This document shows, one piece after another, positions 32,726 through 44,116 of a DNA stretch of 64,000 bases (positions are counted from its first letter, which is position 1; every line of letters starts with the position of its first letter). A program made the translations under genes and the position numbers. Source of the stretch: Daldinia sp. FL1419 (taxonomy: Eukaryota; Ascomycota; Sordariomycetes; Xylariales; Hypoxylaceae); assembly GCA_025201765.1 (NCBI GenBank), contig MU623346.1, positions 248,001 to 312,000 of the forward strand, given 5' to 3'. Below the pieces are notes generated by a model, which searched no databases, was not told the DNA's origin, and saw nothing but the letters and a program-made list of their open reading frames with translations.

Positions 32726-35646
32726 ATGTCGTTTCCGAGGAATCAGAAACTCTATCATCTAGGGATTCACTTCCCGTGGCCGGACCACAAGGAAAAGGAG
32801 AGCAAGACCCGGGTAATCAGCGAGTGGATCTCTGATGAAAGGATTATTAGACAAGGGTTTTGCTTTGTCGACGAATATAAGGGTAACAAAGTGGTCGCGA
32901 TGCAATCGGTTGGAACTCAAGAACCACTCATTATGAAGACTATAAATTCGCATGATTGGCGATTTACAGATGACCCTCCGGATCTTCGATTTTCTACTTA
33001 TGAACATGCAGATGTCGGAAGAGAAGATGACGAAGAGGCAGTCCTCCAGCATGCAGGTGTCCGCTTGCCTTCTCCCACTCAAGTTGATGGCGTTGACAGG
33101 ACCTATTTCCTAGAACTGGTCGCCTGGCAGAAGTTTTGCGATAAGAAAAATGATATGCATTACTCTCTTTATTTCAAGTATGTTTTATATTTTAGCAATA
33201 CAGTGGTATATCTCGAGTCTAACTACCTATTTTCTGTAGGCATTACAATGGCGGCACTTTACAATCGCTGATGAAGTGTTACCGAGATCGAAAAATTCCA
33301 GTGCCGGAGCATTTCATTTGGGTGAGTACCTGTACACCGTTATACTACCTAGATATCATGAATAGTTCTATTATGTCTACCTACCTAATATTAATTTTGA
33401 TTTTTCTTCTGCAATCAACTAATTTCTCATTCTATAGCACACAATGTTACGTCTTTGTTTATGCATCAGGTTCCTTGTGTACGGCATAGCATTAGATAGC
33501 GATTATGACAGAGTACCAGAGAGCGATAATGAGAGTGATGCAGACAGCAGCGATGATGAGAGAGACCCGAACTGGCGTTGTAAGTATATCAGCTTAAATG
33601 CCCCTTTTATTTTATTATCCTACTAACTTATTCGCCCTTAGTTGTTTCACACCAAGATTTCGTCAGAAATAATATTTTCATCCACTACCCCCCAGACGGC
33701 AGAGGGCAGCGCCTGAATAAAAAATTAAACTGTTTCCCTGATGGTAAGTGATTACTAGTTCTAATGATGTTTTGAGACACTGCTGCTCCGAATGAACCTT
33801 TGGGGTCTTTATGATTTAAGCAAGATCTGAAAGCACGAAATAATAATAATAATAATGACAATACTAACTTACCTCTGTAGTTATTTTAGGTGATTTTGGA
33901 GAGGCGTGCCAAGATGGCGACGTACAAGTCCCGGCTGGAGTTTACGACACCGCCGAAGCCTCTCAATGGCAAGACGTGGTACGTGTTACAACCCTTCAAT
34001 TAGATCCATTGAGACATTTATTGTATTCAGCAGCTAACCTTCAGTAGTAAGTCATACCTATATCTTAGTCTTCATTTGAAGAACTCAAAAGCCTTCTTAA
34101 TTAAGGGGCCTCGAGGCTTTAACGCGAAGCTAATTGGCATATCAGGTATAATCTTGGAGAAACACTTCGACTGATGGCCCAAATAACTATTCCTCCCCAA
34201 CCCCCACGGGCGTACCAGGTCGAATGGAAACCGAATGACCTTAACATGGATAGGGTTAATGAATTTCTTGAAGCGGCAGGACATCAACCTTACTCGGAAG
34301 AACTCATCGGCGCGCTTTCAAGATTCGAATACCCTCAGATGCAAGAATATATAATAGATCAAGATCTCCCCGATGGACGGCCCGCATATGAGCATATGCC
34401 ATCAGTTAGATGGATTGTTAATGAGTTAATTCCGTTGGCCAAGAGGATGTGCCGACGCTACGAAGTTTTGGCCGAGCAGGATGAGGGATATATGGCTTCA
34501 CTGGATGTGTCGTGGACAAAGCCTCCCAGGTTCATGCCTCTCGAGTAAGTTAACCCTGGTTCCATTATTTGTTGGTGTATTATCGAGGGGATCCAATTTG
34601 AGAATGATTCTGCTGGGAGTTTGATAGCTAACATTTACGTGCTTGCAACAGATGGGTAGAAGAAGATCTCCCGTAAGTCGAGTCCACCTCTTACGCTTAA
34701 ACTCAGAACTACTAACCGACGAAACAATAGTGACGTTGAAGAAGAATGGGCAATAAAACCTGACCCCAAGGGTGAAGAACCAGCATCAGACGAGACCAGA
34801 GTGTCAGATGAGACCAAAGGGTCAGATGAGACCAAAGCGTCAGACGAGACAAGAGCGTCAGACGAGACAAGAGCGTCAGACGAGACAAGAGCATCAGACG
34901 AGACCAATGACGAGGAAGATGCTGATTACGGCGGGAAAGCAAATATGGCTCTAGCAGACAACGACGACGGTAACAGGAATGGGGAGGGTAGAAGAAGTGA
35001 GGAGAGTAGCGATGGTGAGGAGAGTGCTCCTTCTGATCACTCGGTGCGAGTCATACTAAACATTAACGATATCCGTCTGCCTCAACGGGATCAAGAGTTG
35101 ACGGCGTATTCTCTAAGCAAGTTAAGGGAATACATGAGGATAGTAGCCGAGGCTAAGATACGAATCCTCAGAGCACTTCCGCACATAATTCCTTGGACAG
35201 TTCATCTACGGTATGCTCGCGTATCCCAATACGACCATATCCCGGCGCCGGGCAGAGAAGATCCTGATTATTATTACCCATCACCTCCGCCATCGCCATC
35301 GTCTTCGTCGTCTGAGGAATCCGGAACTACTTCTAGTTCTAGTTCCCCACCCTCCGACCCCAGAGACAACGACTATGTCGCGCCACCTCGTAAGAGGCGG
35401 CTGCAGCACGAACCCGACGAGGATTATTCGCCTCCTAGGACAAGGGCAAGAGCTAGACTGAATGCCGCCGCCGAAGCGGCTGCTGGCGCTGGAGCGAATA
35501 GGGGCGCTAGAGCGAGTAGAAGTTCTAGAGCGAGAGGGAGTGCCCAAGCTGGGGGTGCCAGAACAAGGCGTGATAGAGCGGGTGGTTCTAAAGCGGGCGG
35601 TAGTTCTAAGGCTGGTGGTAGATCTAGGAAGTCCGACGCCGCCTAA
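32726..35646 (+). CDS. Kinase-like protein A with SDET-repeat tail
   Basis: Exons: 32726-33177, 33240-33321, 33438-33579, 33642-33743, 33881-33978, about 34147-34544, 34652-34672 (21 nt), 34731-35646, about 736 aa if all are joined. The kinase-like core shows LIMKTI (possible VAIK Lys), ELVAWQ, HYNGGTL, VPEHFIW, the catalytic loop as HQDFVRNN (Arg of HRD replaced by Gln), ILGDFGEA (DFG kept) and YNLGETLR followed by VSWTKPPR. The tail has seven SDET hexad repeats, acidic and Ser-rich stretches, and a basic Arg/Gly/Ala-rich end. The join between exons 5 and 6 does not work with canonical GT-AG: it gives GTA TAA. Gene B (minus strand, 38722-41573) is a paralog with the same exon plan. Activity, substrate and even functionality are uncertain; loss of HRD Arg leaves activity possible. 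Confidence 0.7.
34783..34908 (+). repeat. 18-bp tandem repeat coding the hexad (A/V/G)SDET(R/K)
   Basis: Seven contiguous 18-bp units start at 34783, 34801, 34819, 34837, 34855, 34873 and 34891. Units 4-6 are identical (GCGTCAGACGAGACAAGA), so part of the array expanded recently. It lies in frame within kinase-like gene A just after the 21-nt exon. Confidence 0.95.
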
Positions 35647-36981
35647 AGTTTGAGATGCTGGCATCTACCTTGACTGATTTCCGAGAATGCGTTGCTCGAT
35701 AGGTTTTTGCTTTTTGCTATCCTTTTTTTTCTTTTTTTTTTTTCTTGAAGGAGGAATATGAAGCAAGGATGGGAATAATGGAGTTTTTGGCACTGTTAAC
35801 ACAATATGCTTGTTAAAAGTTAGTCTTGAAAGTCATAGACCGTATCATTCATTCTTTTAATCGATATTTTAACCAAATAACGTTGACTCTTTACTTCAAA
35901 TCTCACCCCCTGTCGGTGTTGCCTTGCAACATGCTCGACTTAGATAATGGTGGTCCTACTAACCTACAGTCACGCTCTGACTACTTAGGTAGATACCTAT
36001 TTATGTGAAGGTAATGGGAGTGGTCATGAAAAGTGCTGACATTCAAACGGCGCGCATTCCTATTAAAGGAACCTCGATGATGATGGGACTGCATCCGATC
36101 CACTTTAGGGGCTATTAATACCTATATTAGGTAGGCACCTTTGCAATCGAATAGAGAAAAGGCCAAGATAATCCTTCAGTAGGCATTATTCCATGCCTTT
36201 CGGCTTATTTGGTAATTTTGAAAAGATATCTAGGTACCTATCGATCTCGAGATTTTCGCAGCCGGTATATCTGGTCTAGATGCACCATATTTCGTTAAGG
36301 CTACGCCAGCATCTATTGGCTTCTCGGTGGGGGCTGTTATATGCGCTTGGCTGTTGCGAGCTACGTTGACGAGGGTGAATGTAAGAATACGACAGGACAA
36401 TCCATCCGTTTCTAATTTTTACGTGTATTGAGTAGGGCGTCTTCCAGGTTTCTATTACTCATTAGGTACCTACTCATAGCAGCTTAGGTTAGGTATCGAG
36501 GAGTTTCAAGACTTATTAGAAGACCATTGGCTACCATTATAATCTTTGCTGTAGATTTTGCGGTGAGACGCTTAGAAAAGATCTCAGTCGTCGGATTACA
36601 ATTCTTTCTTGGCCAATGATTTACCAACCTTCCTCCTAACCGAGATGTCTCGTTGATAATTTCGATCGAGGCTGAAATATTTTAGGCTTGGCTACCTAGG
36701 TTAGTGATATATGCCCAAGTGGGTTCTTCAAAATTAGATCTACGATGATCAATCAGGCCATATTGTAACAAATTAGGAAATGCCTCTTTTGTGGACGACA
36801 ACGCTATTGGACAACAACCCCACAGGTACCCCAGGTTACCCCTCTGAGGAGAACGTTCCTTATACCCCTCACCCTTTATACTACGGTTAGATACTAGCAA
36901 GAGCCGTTCGAACATCTAAATTCTATATTTTCCAGCTAGATTCTGGAAACTTATAGATCGCGTGATTTTTCCAGAGTTAAG
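35647..36981. other. Intergenic, no gene recognised
   Basis: Between kinase-like gene A and the dehydratase gene, both on the plus strand. T-run at about 35727-35745 fits 3'-end formation of A. AT-rich with GGTACCTA-type motifs; no coding signal. Confidence 0.55.
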
Positions 36982-38293
36982 ATGGGGAAGATAACCAAAA
37001 TCGAGTATTTTCGGCTGCCGCCGCGGTGGTTATTCGTTAAAATTGTGGATGATACTGGATGTTATGGATGGGGTGAAGCTTCTTTGGAAGGACATACACA
37101 AGCCGTGGAAGGATGTCTTGATGCATGGGCGGAAAGATATATAGGTTTTGAAGCCGAGTGCGTTATCAAGCTCCTTCTTCACAATTCTTTCTCTCTCGAA
37201 ATTACTGACCAAATACCAAGTGATATCGAGCATATATGGCAACTTTCATATCGTGGGGGCTTTTACCGAGGGGGGCCCGTGCTTATGAGTGCCTTGTCCG
37301 GAATAGACATTGCGCTATGGGACTTGAAAGGTACGAAATGCCTCAAGAATATTTCGCATTATCGTCGTGCTAAAACAATTTACAGCTAGGAGGCTCAACG
37401 TTCCGATCTATCAGCTGCTAGGTGGAAAGGTCCGAGATAAGCTCCGCGTATACGCATGGATAGGGGGTGACCGCCCGAGCGATGTAGAGACACAAGCGTA
37501 AGTATCATCCTATTCAATTCATATCTCTACTCTGACCCTTATTAGAAACGTCCGTAAAGCCCAAGGATTCAATGCGGTTAAGATGAACGGTACTGAAGAT
37601 CTCGGGTGGCTGGACTCTCCTCGTAAACTTGAGGATTGCGTGGAACGAGTTAAGGTAGTGAGAGCTTTAGGACTAGACGTCGGGGTCGACTTCCACGGGC
37701 GGGTACACAAGCCAATGGCTAAGCAGCTAGTTGCCAAACTAGAGCCTCACGATCCTCTCTTCATCGAGGAGCCTTTATTAAGTGAGAATATCGGCGGCAT
37801 CAAGGACATTGCTGCCCGTACCCATTGTCCAATTGCGCTTGGAGAGCGTCTCCACAACAGATGGGACGTGAGGCCGTTCCTAGAATCTGGATGTGTCGAT
37901 ATTTTACAGCCAGATATCTGCCACGTTGGCGGGATATCCGAGATGCGCAGAATTGCTTCTGCTTGCGAAACCTACGACGTAGCACTAGCACCACACTGCC
38001 CGTTGGGACCGATCGCGCTGGCTGCCAACATTCAAGTTGACGCTGCAACCTCGAATTTCGTGATCCAAGAAATGAGCCTCGGTATTCATTACAACGTTGG
38101 CGGACAGGATCTGACGAGCTACACAATAAACCCCGAGGTTTGGAAGGTCACGGATGGGTATATTGACTTGATGAGTGGACCTGGCCTTGGGATTGATATC
38201 GACGAAGTACAAGTACGGTCATTATCTAAGGACTCCAAAGCGTGGGTAAGCCCAACATTCTCTGGTCCGGGAAATGAATTGAGGGAATGGTAA
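36982..38293 (+). CDS. D-galactonate dehydratase-like enolase-superfamily enzyme
   Basis: Exons 36982-37157, 37221-37330, 37386-37497 and 37546-38293 (introns of 63, 55 and 48 nt) give 381 aa, almost the length of E. coli DgoD (382). The first intron is easily missed because it has no in-frame stop; removing it restores [23 protein letters not shown]. The catalytic set is present: D181 and H183 in VDFHGR, metal ligands E207 (FIEEP) and E233 (LGERLH), and H283 in LAPHCPLGP. The expected reaction is removal of water from D-galactonate to 2-dehydro-3-deoxy-D-galactonate, the second step of a DeLey-Doudoroff-type galactose route. A different sugar acid remains possible. No aldolase or kinase of that path is nearby. 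It sits between two kinase-like paralogs. Confidence 0.92.
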
Positions 38294-38721
38294 TTATAAA
38301 ATTTTGCTACGAGGCATTCCAATAGTTAGAATTAGAATAACGCCTTCTCAATATACCATACCGCGCCATCTATTTGCTATAGAAGTAAGGCACTGATTGC
38401 TTATACCTACCGCATGGGTTTCAAGCATATTTCCAGGTAGATGCCTCTGGGGTCGGTTGGACTACGTGTTACTTTACCTACATCGTGTTTCTTTATGACC
38501 ACTACCAGTCAAATGTAGCATCACTTTCAAACTTTATGAAAACTTAAGAGCGACGGGTCTCCGGCGTTGTTCTGTGTTCAACTGGCACCCTGTATATGCA
38601 TTTCGCCTTCAGTAAGACATACAAAGGTCATGAAAGGTAAATGAACTCTAATTCTTTAAATACAGACAATATAATTATACAGTAAGTCCCTGGAGGGTGC
38701 ATTAGATATCAGAGATACCTC
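38294..38721. other. Convergent intergenic region
   Basis: Separates the 3' ends of the dehydratase gene and kinase-like gene B. No gene or repeat seen. Confidence 0.6.
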
Positions 38722-41573
38722 TTACCTCCTGCGTCTTTTGGAAGGCTGATAGTTCCCGGTTTTATCGTCGTCAGGTTCGGGGGATGATGGCGGCGGTGGC
38801 GATAGCGATGAAGAAGAATCATCATTACGCGGACGACTACCCAGACCACCACCTTGGCCGCCGTTTTGACCATGATTCTTACCACCATCCTGACCACCAC
38901 TCTGATCATCATCCGTATCACCAAATGTATCATCATCCAGACTATCGTCCTGATCATCACTCTGATCATCACTCTGATCATCGTCCTGGTCATCGTCCTG
39001 GTCATTAAACCCCCAATCATCCTCATCACTACTATCCCACGCATAACCGAAACGTCCTTCGGGGGGGTCATCCGGCTCTGACTCCGCTTCCGAGTAACCA
39101 CCATTTGGTGGGGGTATGTGAGGGGGATCCGGAGGGCTGTCGGGTTCCGTGTCCCAAACCGGGCCCCTATATCGCAAGGTTACCCTTTCGATGTCCCTCA
39201 TATGTTCCCATTTCCTAATCCCTTCCCGCTCTGATAATGCCGGGTTAAGATCAGGAATTTCGAGCTCATCGCCGCTGAGAAGAAGTATTCAAGTTAACAA
39301 TCCAAAGATTCTAAGTAAATAATAGGTAACGGTATATGCTACCACGACGTTTACTTACCCTATTGGTTTATGTTTGAACCTATCCAAAACATGCAAGTTA
39401 GTTACATCTTGTTATATATCAAATAGAGGTGTATGCCAAATTAGGTAGGCATATAAACTCGTAAAAATGCAAAGCCCTCTTCCAGTATCTCCCCCGTTTA
39501 TATCAAGAAATGGATCTCATTCAACTTACTCATAAGGCATAATTCTGTGGGGCTTGGTCCAGGACACATCTAACATATCGTAATAGTTCGCCGGTAATCG
39601 ACCAATACCTCTCCACCGCCTGACTTTTCTCTGGGCCACTGGCAGCAACACGTTCGAAATCCAACGAATCGAAGGAAGTAAATCATATTTATGTCTTACG
39701 TCTGGATCCTCGTCGGGGTCGTCGTGGTCGTGGTAGTATTCGTTTCCATCATCTTCCGAGGAGGAATCGTTTGCAAATTCAAAATCTACATCTGAATAAT
39801 CAGTATAAACGCCGGCAATGCCAGATCCATTCGAAATCTTGTCGGAGTCCGGTTCAGATATAGTGACTCGTTTTTGACCACGGAATTCGAATCGTTTGAG
39901 CACTCGAATGAGGTCTTCCGAGTATGGGGTTTCCTGGGGACCGAGGTACGAGTTCACTTTATACATAGGATGACAATTCGGCCTTAGACGATCTAGAGTA
40001 CCTTCATCGGCGTCGTCGGGTATATGTGCTTGAACCATTTCTCGGAGTATTTCCCCCATAGAATATCTGAGCCATTGATCAGTTCTGCTTTAACTTCTCT
40101 ACCTAGACTAAAGCCGAGAGGGGGTGAAATCTCTCAAGCGAGGACTAAGGGGTCAGTATAACCTACTACCATAAGTTAGCAGCCACGCACAATTTTTGGT
40201 TCTCGAAATACAGGGAGGGAGAGGGGGTCATGACCAGTAGGGTCTTTGAATATATCCTAAAAGTGTCAAGCAACAGTCTTCTCTACGTACCATGTTGGTG
40301 TACGGGGCAAACCACTCATCAGGGTTTTCCTCGTCGCGTTCAAAAATCGCCTCCCCAAAATCGGATATGACAGCTACAATAACTCATCAGCGTGGTTTCT
40401 CCTGGGTATTTTATAGGATTCCGGTAAAGTGCTATTAAGGAGACTGTGATGAAATTCATACGGAAATTTCTTACGTTCGGGAAAAGCGTTAAATTCTATA
40501 CCAGCCCTCGGTCGTCTACCTTTACGGCGGGGGTGGTAATGAAGAAAAATATTGCCGATATGCAAGTCTCGATGTACGATTCCTGTGTATTCAATGATTA
40601 GGTACTTAATAGATCTTCCACTCGATATCTAAGCACTTACGTCTCCAGTATAGAGGTGGACGGTCACCACCTGGCGGGATACCAAGGTGGAAGAATCGAA
40701 GGGCTAATGCGAGCCTCTCAGCTACAAGCTATATCCGAGTTAGTATTTTTGCTCTCAGATGAATACCCCATATGAAGCAACCGCATTGAAGTGTTGCAGG
40801 ATACTAATGGGGCCAGGATGAGATACTTGATACTTACCCATACTAAATGTTCTGGTACTGGTCGGAGTCGCTCGTGGTATTTTTCTACCAAATCTACAAG
40901 GGTTCCGCCGTTACAATATCTGCAACACAAGATGAGCTACCTAAGAATCGCTAAATGGAGTTTGGGGATGGGTGTCAATAGCTTTTACCTAAAATACATC
41001 GAATAAACGTCGTGTCCATCCTCATTTAGAAGTCGTTGCCAAGCAACTAATTCATTGAATACTATTCTTTCGGTCCCCTTATACCTGAGAGGCTTCGGTA
41101 ATCGGCTAATATATAAAAGTACGACACGTTAGTTATATGGACGATCCTATAATCCTAAGACGACCGGCGTCTTTCCTTGAGTAGGTTGTAGTAAAAGGAC
41201 CGCCAAACTTACTGTTAAGCGTTAGCCACTATATATCTTAAAAGGGGAGGTTGCAAGGCTATCCCAGAAGAGAGATTTGAACTTAAAAATGAGATATCTT
41301 GATACATACCCATGCAGCAACTGGTGCAGTCGATACACGAAGCTCGCGTGGTTCGAATTCTCTATTATAGCTTATAACCTTGTTGAAAAGGATCTCTCCA
41401 GTCGCGCGAGATTCGAGGCAATTTACTTTAGCATATTGAAAGCTATTGATTAGGAGCATGCCACGGTGAAGTGTGTCTGGATTCTCGGTCCATTCCTCCT
41501 CCCCTTCTTCAGGGCTATGGTATGGGATATGTATACTATCATGATAGTATTTCTGGGCTTCATAGGCCGACAT
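38722..41573 (-). CDS. Kinase-like protein B with acidic Asp/Gln tail (paralog of A)
   Basis: Exons I can place: 41310-41573, 40989-41105, 40838-40919, 40641-40728, 40475-40582, 40291-40373, 39530-40066, 39359-39379 (21 nt), 38722-39274. The core reads GEILFNKVIS, ELRVSTAP, NELVAWQ, YCNGGTLVDLVEKY, VPEHLVW, then the catalytic loop HRDLHIGN (complete HRD), VISDFGEA (DFG) and YSMGEILREM followed by VSWTKPHR. The tail is rich in Asp/Gln (SDDQ, DDDQ), Gly and Pro and ends in basic KRRRR. Exon sizes of 82 and 21 nt are identical to those in A. Two joins remain unresolved: a piece is missing between the first two exons, and the join after 40291 fails under GT-AG exactly as in A. It may be a working gene with unusual splicing or a decaying one. 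Confidence 0.65.
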
Positions 41574-42807
41574 GATTAATCCTACAATGCAGATTGGAGA
41601 AAATGAACTCCTTATCTCTTTCTAGGTATAGAATATTAAGAGGATAGGTACGCCAACCTTCTTGGATTAATAGAAATAAGTTTTTCTGCAAGGCATAATC
41701 AGTGGTCGTTTATACGCTATGCGAAATGAAATTCTTTATTATATCTTTGTCTATTTGAACTTTGTCTACTGGGTTACACATGTTTTGGACAAAGACGCCA
41801 CGACGGAACAAGAGTGCTAAATACAGCATCATAAAGATATTCAATATCCACCACGCACATACGGCTTATAGCACTGAACAATGCGATTTGCCACGACAAG
41901 AATAGAGACTAGGTAGATAGGTATGTAGGTACTTACCTGGAAAACCCTATCCAAACAACTTATTCATAATCCATTATAACGTTTGAAATCTTGCAAAACA
42001 AGATTCATTTATTCATATCGGCCACTTAGCTCTATCGTACTAGCCTCCATTATAACAGTCTATTATCTTAGGTATATAGAGTACCTAGGTAGTTACATTT
42101 TATAAAGAAAACCCTCTTTGATGCAGTCCTGAAAAATTCAGAACCATACGGGACATGCTGATATCGACTGTGTACCTTACCTAGGTACTCATGAGCAATG
42201 CTAGCATGACCACCGTGGATTTGCCATATACTTCGGCGTCAGGTATTCGTGATGCTAAGCCGTTAATAAACATCCTGAAAAAGGTAAGAAAAATCTATAT
42301 ACGGGACCAGATGTGTTCAATTTACTTTTTATGCTTTCGTATTTGATGAGCATAACGGTATGATATCTGCATGTAAGAGACATTGTTGGCGGTGCATATG
42401 CTGTCACTATGTAATGCTGAATGCAGTGCGCCATATACTTACCCCTTATTATTGGAATACAAGAAGGTAAAAAGGAGTATATACCCATATTTGCGCTCAT
42501 ACGGTCTAAGCCGCCAAGTGTCAATGCTTTGAGACTATCTACCATCCCGACGTCGGCGTCATGTATGGCGTTCATGAAGAGTCTCAATCCTGATAGCATG
42601 TATCCAGTATAAGACGCAATTCTCTTGAAGCTGCAGATCCCCTCAGCTATACCTCGGTTGATATACATGCAAGATACATTTAAAAGTATATCATTAGAAA
42701 GAAAGAAGACCTAGTCGCTCGATAACCTAGGGGTTTTGTCCAGGAAGCTCTCCGATCAAATCCAAAATTTACGCAGCACTAATAACGATGACTCTCTTAT
42801 CAGATGA
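41574..42807. other. Intergenic, possible gene remnants
   Basis: TACCTAGGTA at 42082-42091 and about 42178-42187. A short exon-like plus ORF begins ATG 42190 and ends in a GTAAGA donor near 42280. A 137-codon minus ORF at 42255-42668 has no recognisable domain. I cannot assemble a gene. Confidence 0.4.
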
Positions 42808-44116
42808 GAAGCAGCGGGAATCACTAGGGAATTGGTTGACGAACTAATACATCCCGAGGAGCTGGTTGGCGAACACGTCGTTTTAGTAAGTCTACGGTAT
42901 GATGTCCTCTTAAGAATGGTATAATGACAATTTGAGTAGCTAGGCGAATGGACTGCCATCCGTATGTTTATGGAATGGAAACTTTTCGACAAGATACCTG
43001 AGGATAATAGCGTCTCTTATCAAGAATTACCTAGCAAATTCAAATTGGAGCCCAAGAAGCCCTTATTTGTAAGCTAATTTACCATAGCAGATATATCTTG
43101 CATGTTTCTTCAACTTCTTAGCCTGGTTGGGTCAAATGCTCGTCTCAACTGGCAAGCTCGTGTCACCAAGCCCCGGAAATGTCACTCACTCACACCTACC
43201 GCCACTGTTTAAGAGTGGTGATCGGAATGGATCCTGGTTTACCGTGCTCTACGATGACTATCAGCCCGGGTGTTCGGGATTTCCAATATTCTTTGCAAAA
43301 AGTACGGCACACAGAAACCCACAAACAAGATTGGAGGTGACGGCCGACTAAATCCTTTGGAATTACTCGCGCAACAGGGCCCCGAACACATCGAGCAGTT
43401 TGGTCATGTTATGCAAGCGATGCCTAATTATGCATGGCCATTAACAGGTGCTTACGATTTTGGATGGGTTGCCGAGTATGCAGCGACCAACGCCAAAAGA
43501 CCCTGATCATCGATTTCAGGGGTAGTTATGGTCACGCATTATTGTGCGAATCTAGTTGAATTCCCCGGAATTCCACCAAGAAGGTGTGCGGTCCAAGATC
43601 GCGCAGAGATTATCCCCAATATCCAAAAGGAACACGAGACCAACGTGATTATGAAAGACGTATAAAAATACGCGACAGATTCCCATAAAGAACAGCCAGT
43701 TCAGAGTGAGTGCAACCTCTTAACGTCTGTGACTAGGTGCCTTACCTATAATAAAAATACACTGACCACTCGGCACTAAAGGGGCTCTTGTATATCTCAT
43801 GCGGCGTTGCCTCCACGATTACGACGATGAGGAAGTCATCAATATACTCAAAATACTAGCCGACTCTCTCTCGGATGACGAGCCACGTGCGATAGTCTTA
43901 ATAAACGACCAAATCATGGCAGACCCCCCTCACCGATTCGTGACGGGCATGGACATGGTATTGATGATTACCTATGGCTTCCCTCCAGCGATCGGAGCAG
44001 CAGTTGGGAGAATTTCTAACCGAGCCGGTTTAACCATGGTTAAAGTTCGTAAGGTAGAGGGTGTAAAAAGTGAATATCCAGCACTTGACGACAATCACTT
44101 TACATGCATGTATTGA
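42808..44116 (+). pseudogene. Fungal O-methyltransferase pseudogene
   Basis: Pieces in order match a fungal small-molecule O-methyltransferase: ITRELVDELIHPEEL (42808-42895), an intron, MEWKLFDKIPEDNSVSYQEL, an intron, then QMLVSTGKLVSPSPG and the YDDYQPG block, KYGTQKPTNKIGGDG, YDFGWVAEYAATNAKRP, IIDFRGSYGHALL (SAM motif, one Gly replaced), CAVQDRAEIIPNI, and the C-terminal LHDYDDEEVINILKILADSL with the catalytic HD. The frame breaks at about 43297-43302 (A-run), again near 43503 (one C short) and between 43550 and 43570, with stops between. At least three lesions rule out splicing as the only cause. It is likely a dead former secondary-metabolism or detoxification gene. Confidence 0.85.

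Noticed and set aside
38880..39010. CRISPR-like or satellite array
   Set aside because: The repeats are in-frame Asp/Gln codons of kinase-like gene B, with no spacer structure.
42255..42668. 137-codon minus-strand ORF
   Set aside because: No domain recognised, and it lies among degenerate sequence next to a pseudogene.
7303..44116. Secondary-metabolite gene cluster (P450, LaeA-like methyltransferase, O-methyltransferase, GMC oxidoreductase)
   Set aside because: The genes are spread over 50 kb, interleaved with housekeeping genes, on mixed strands, with no PKS, NRPS or terpene core enzyme.
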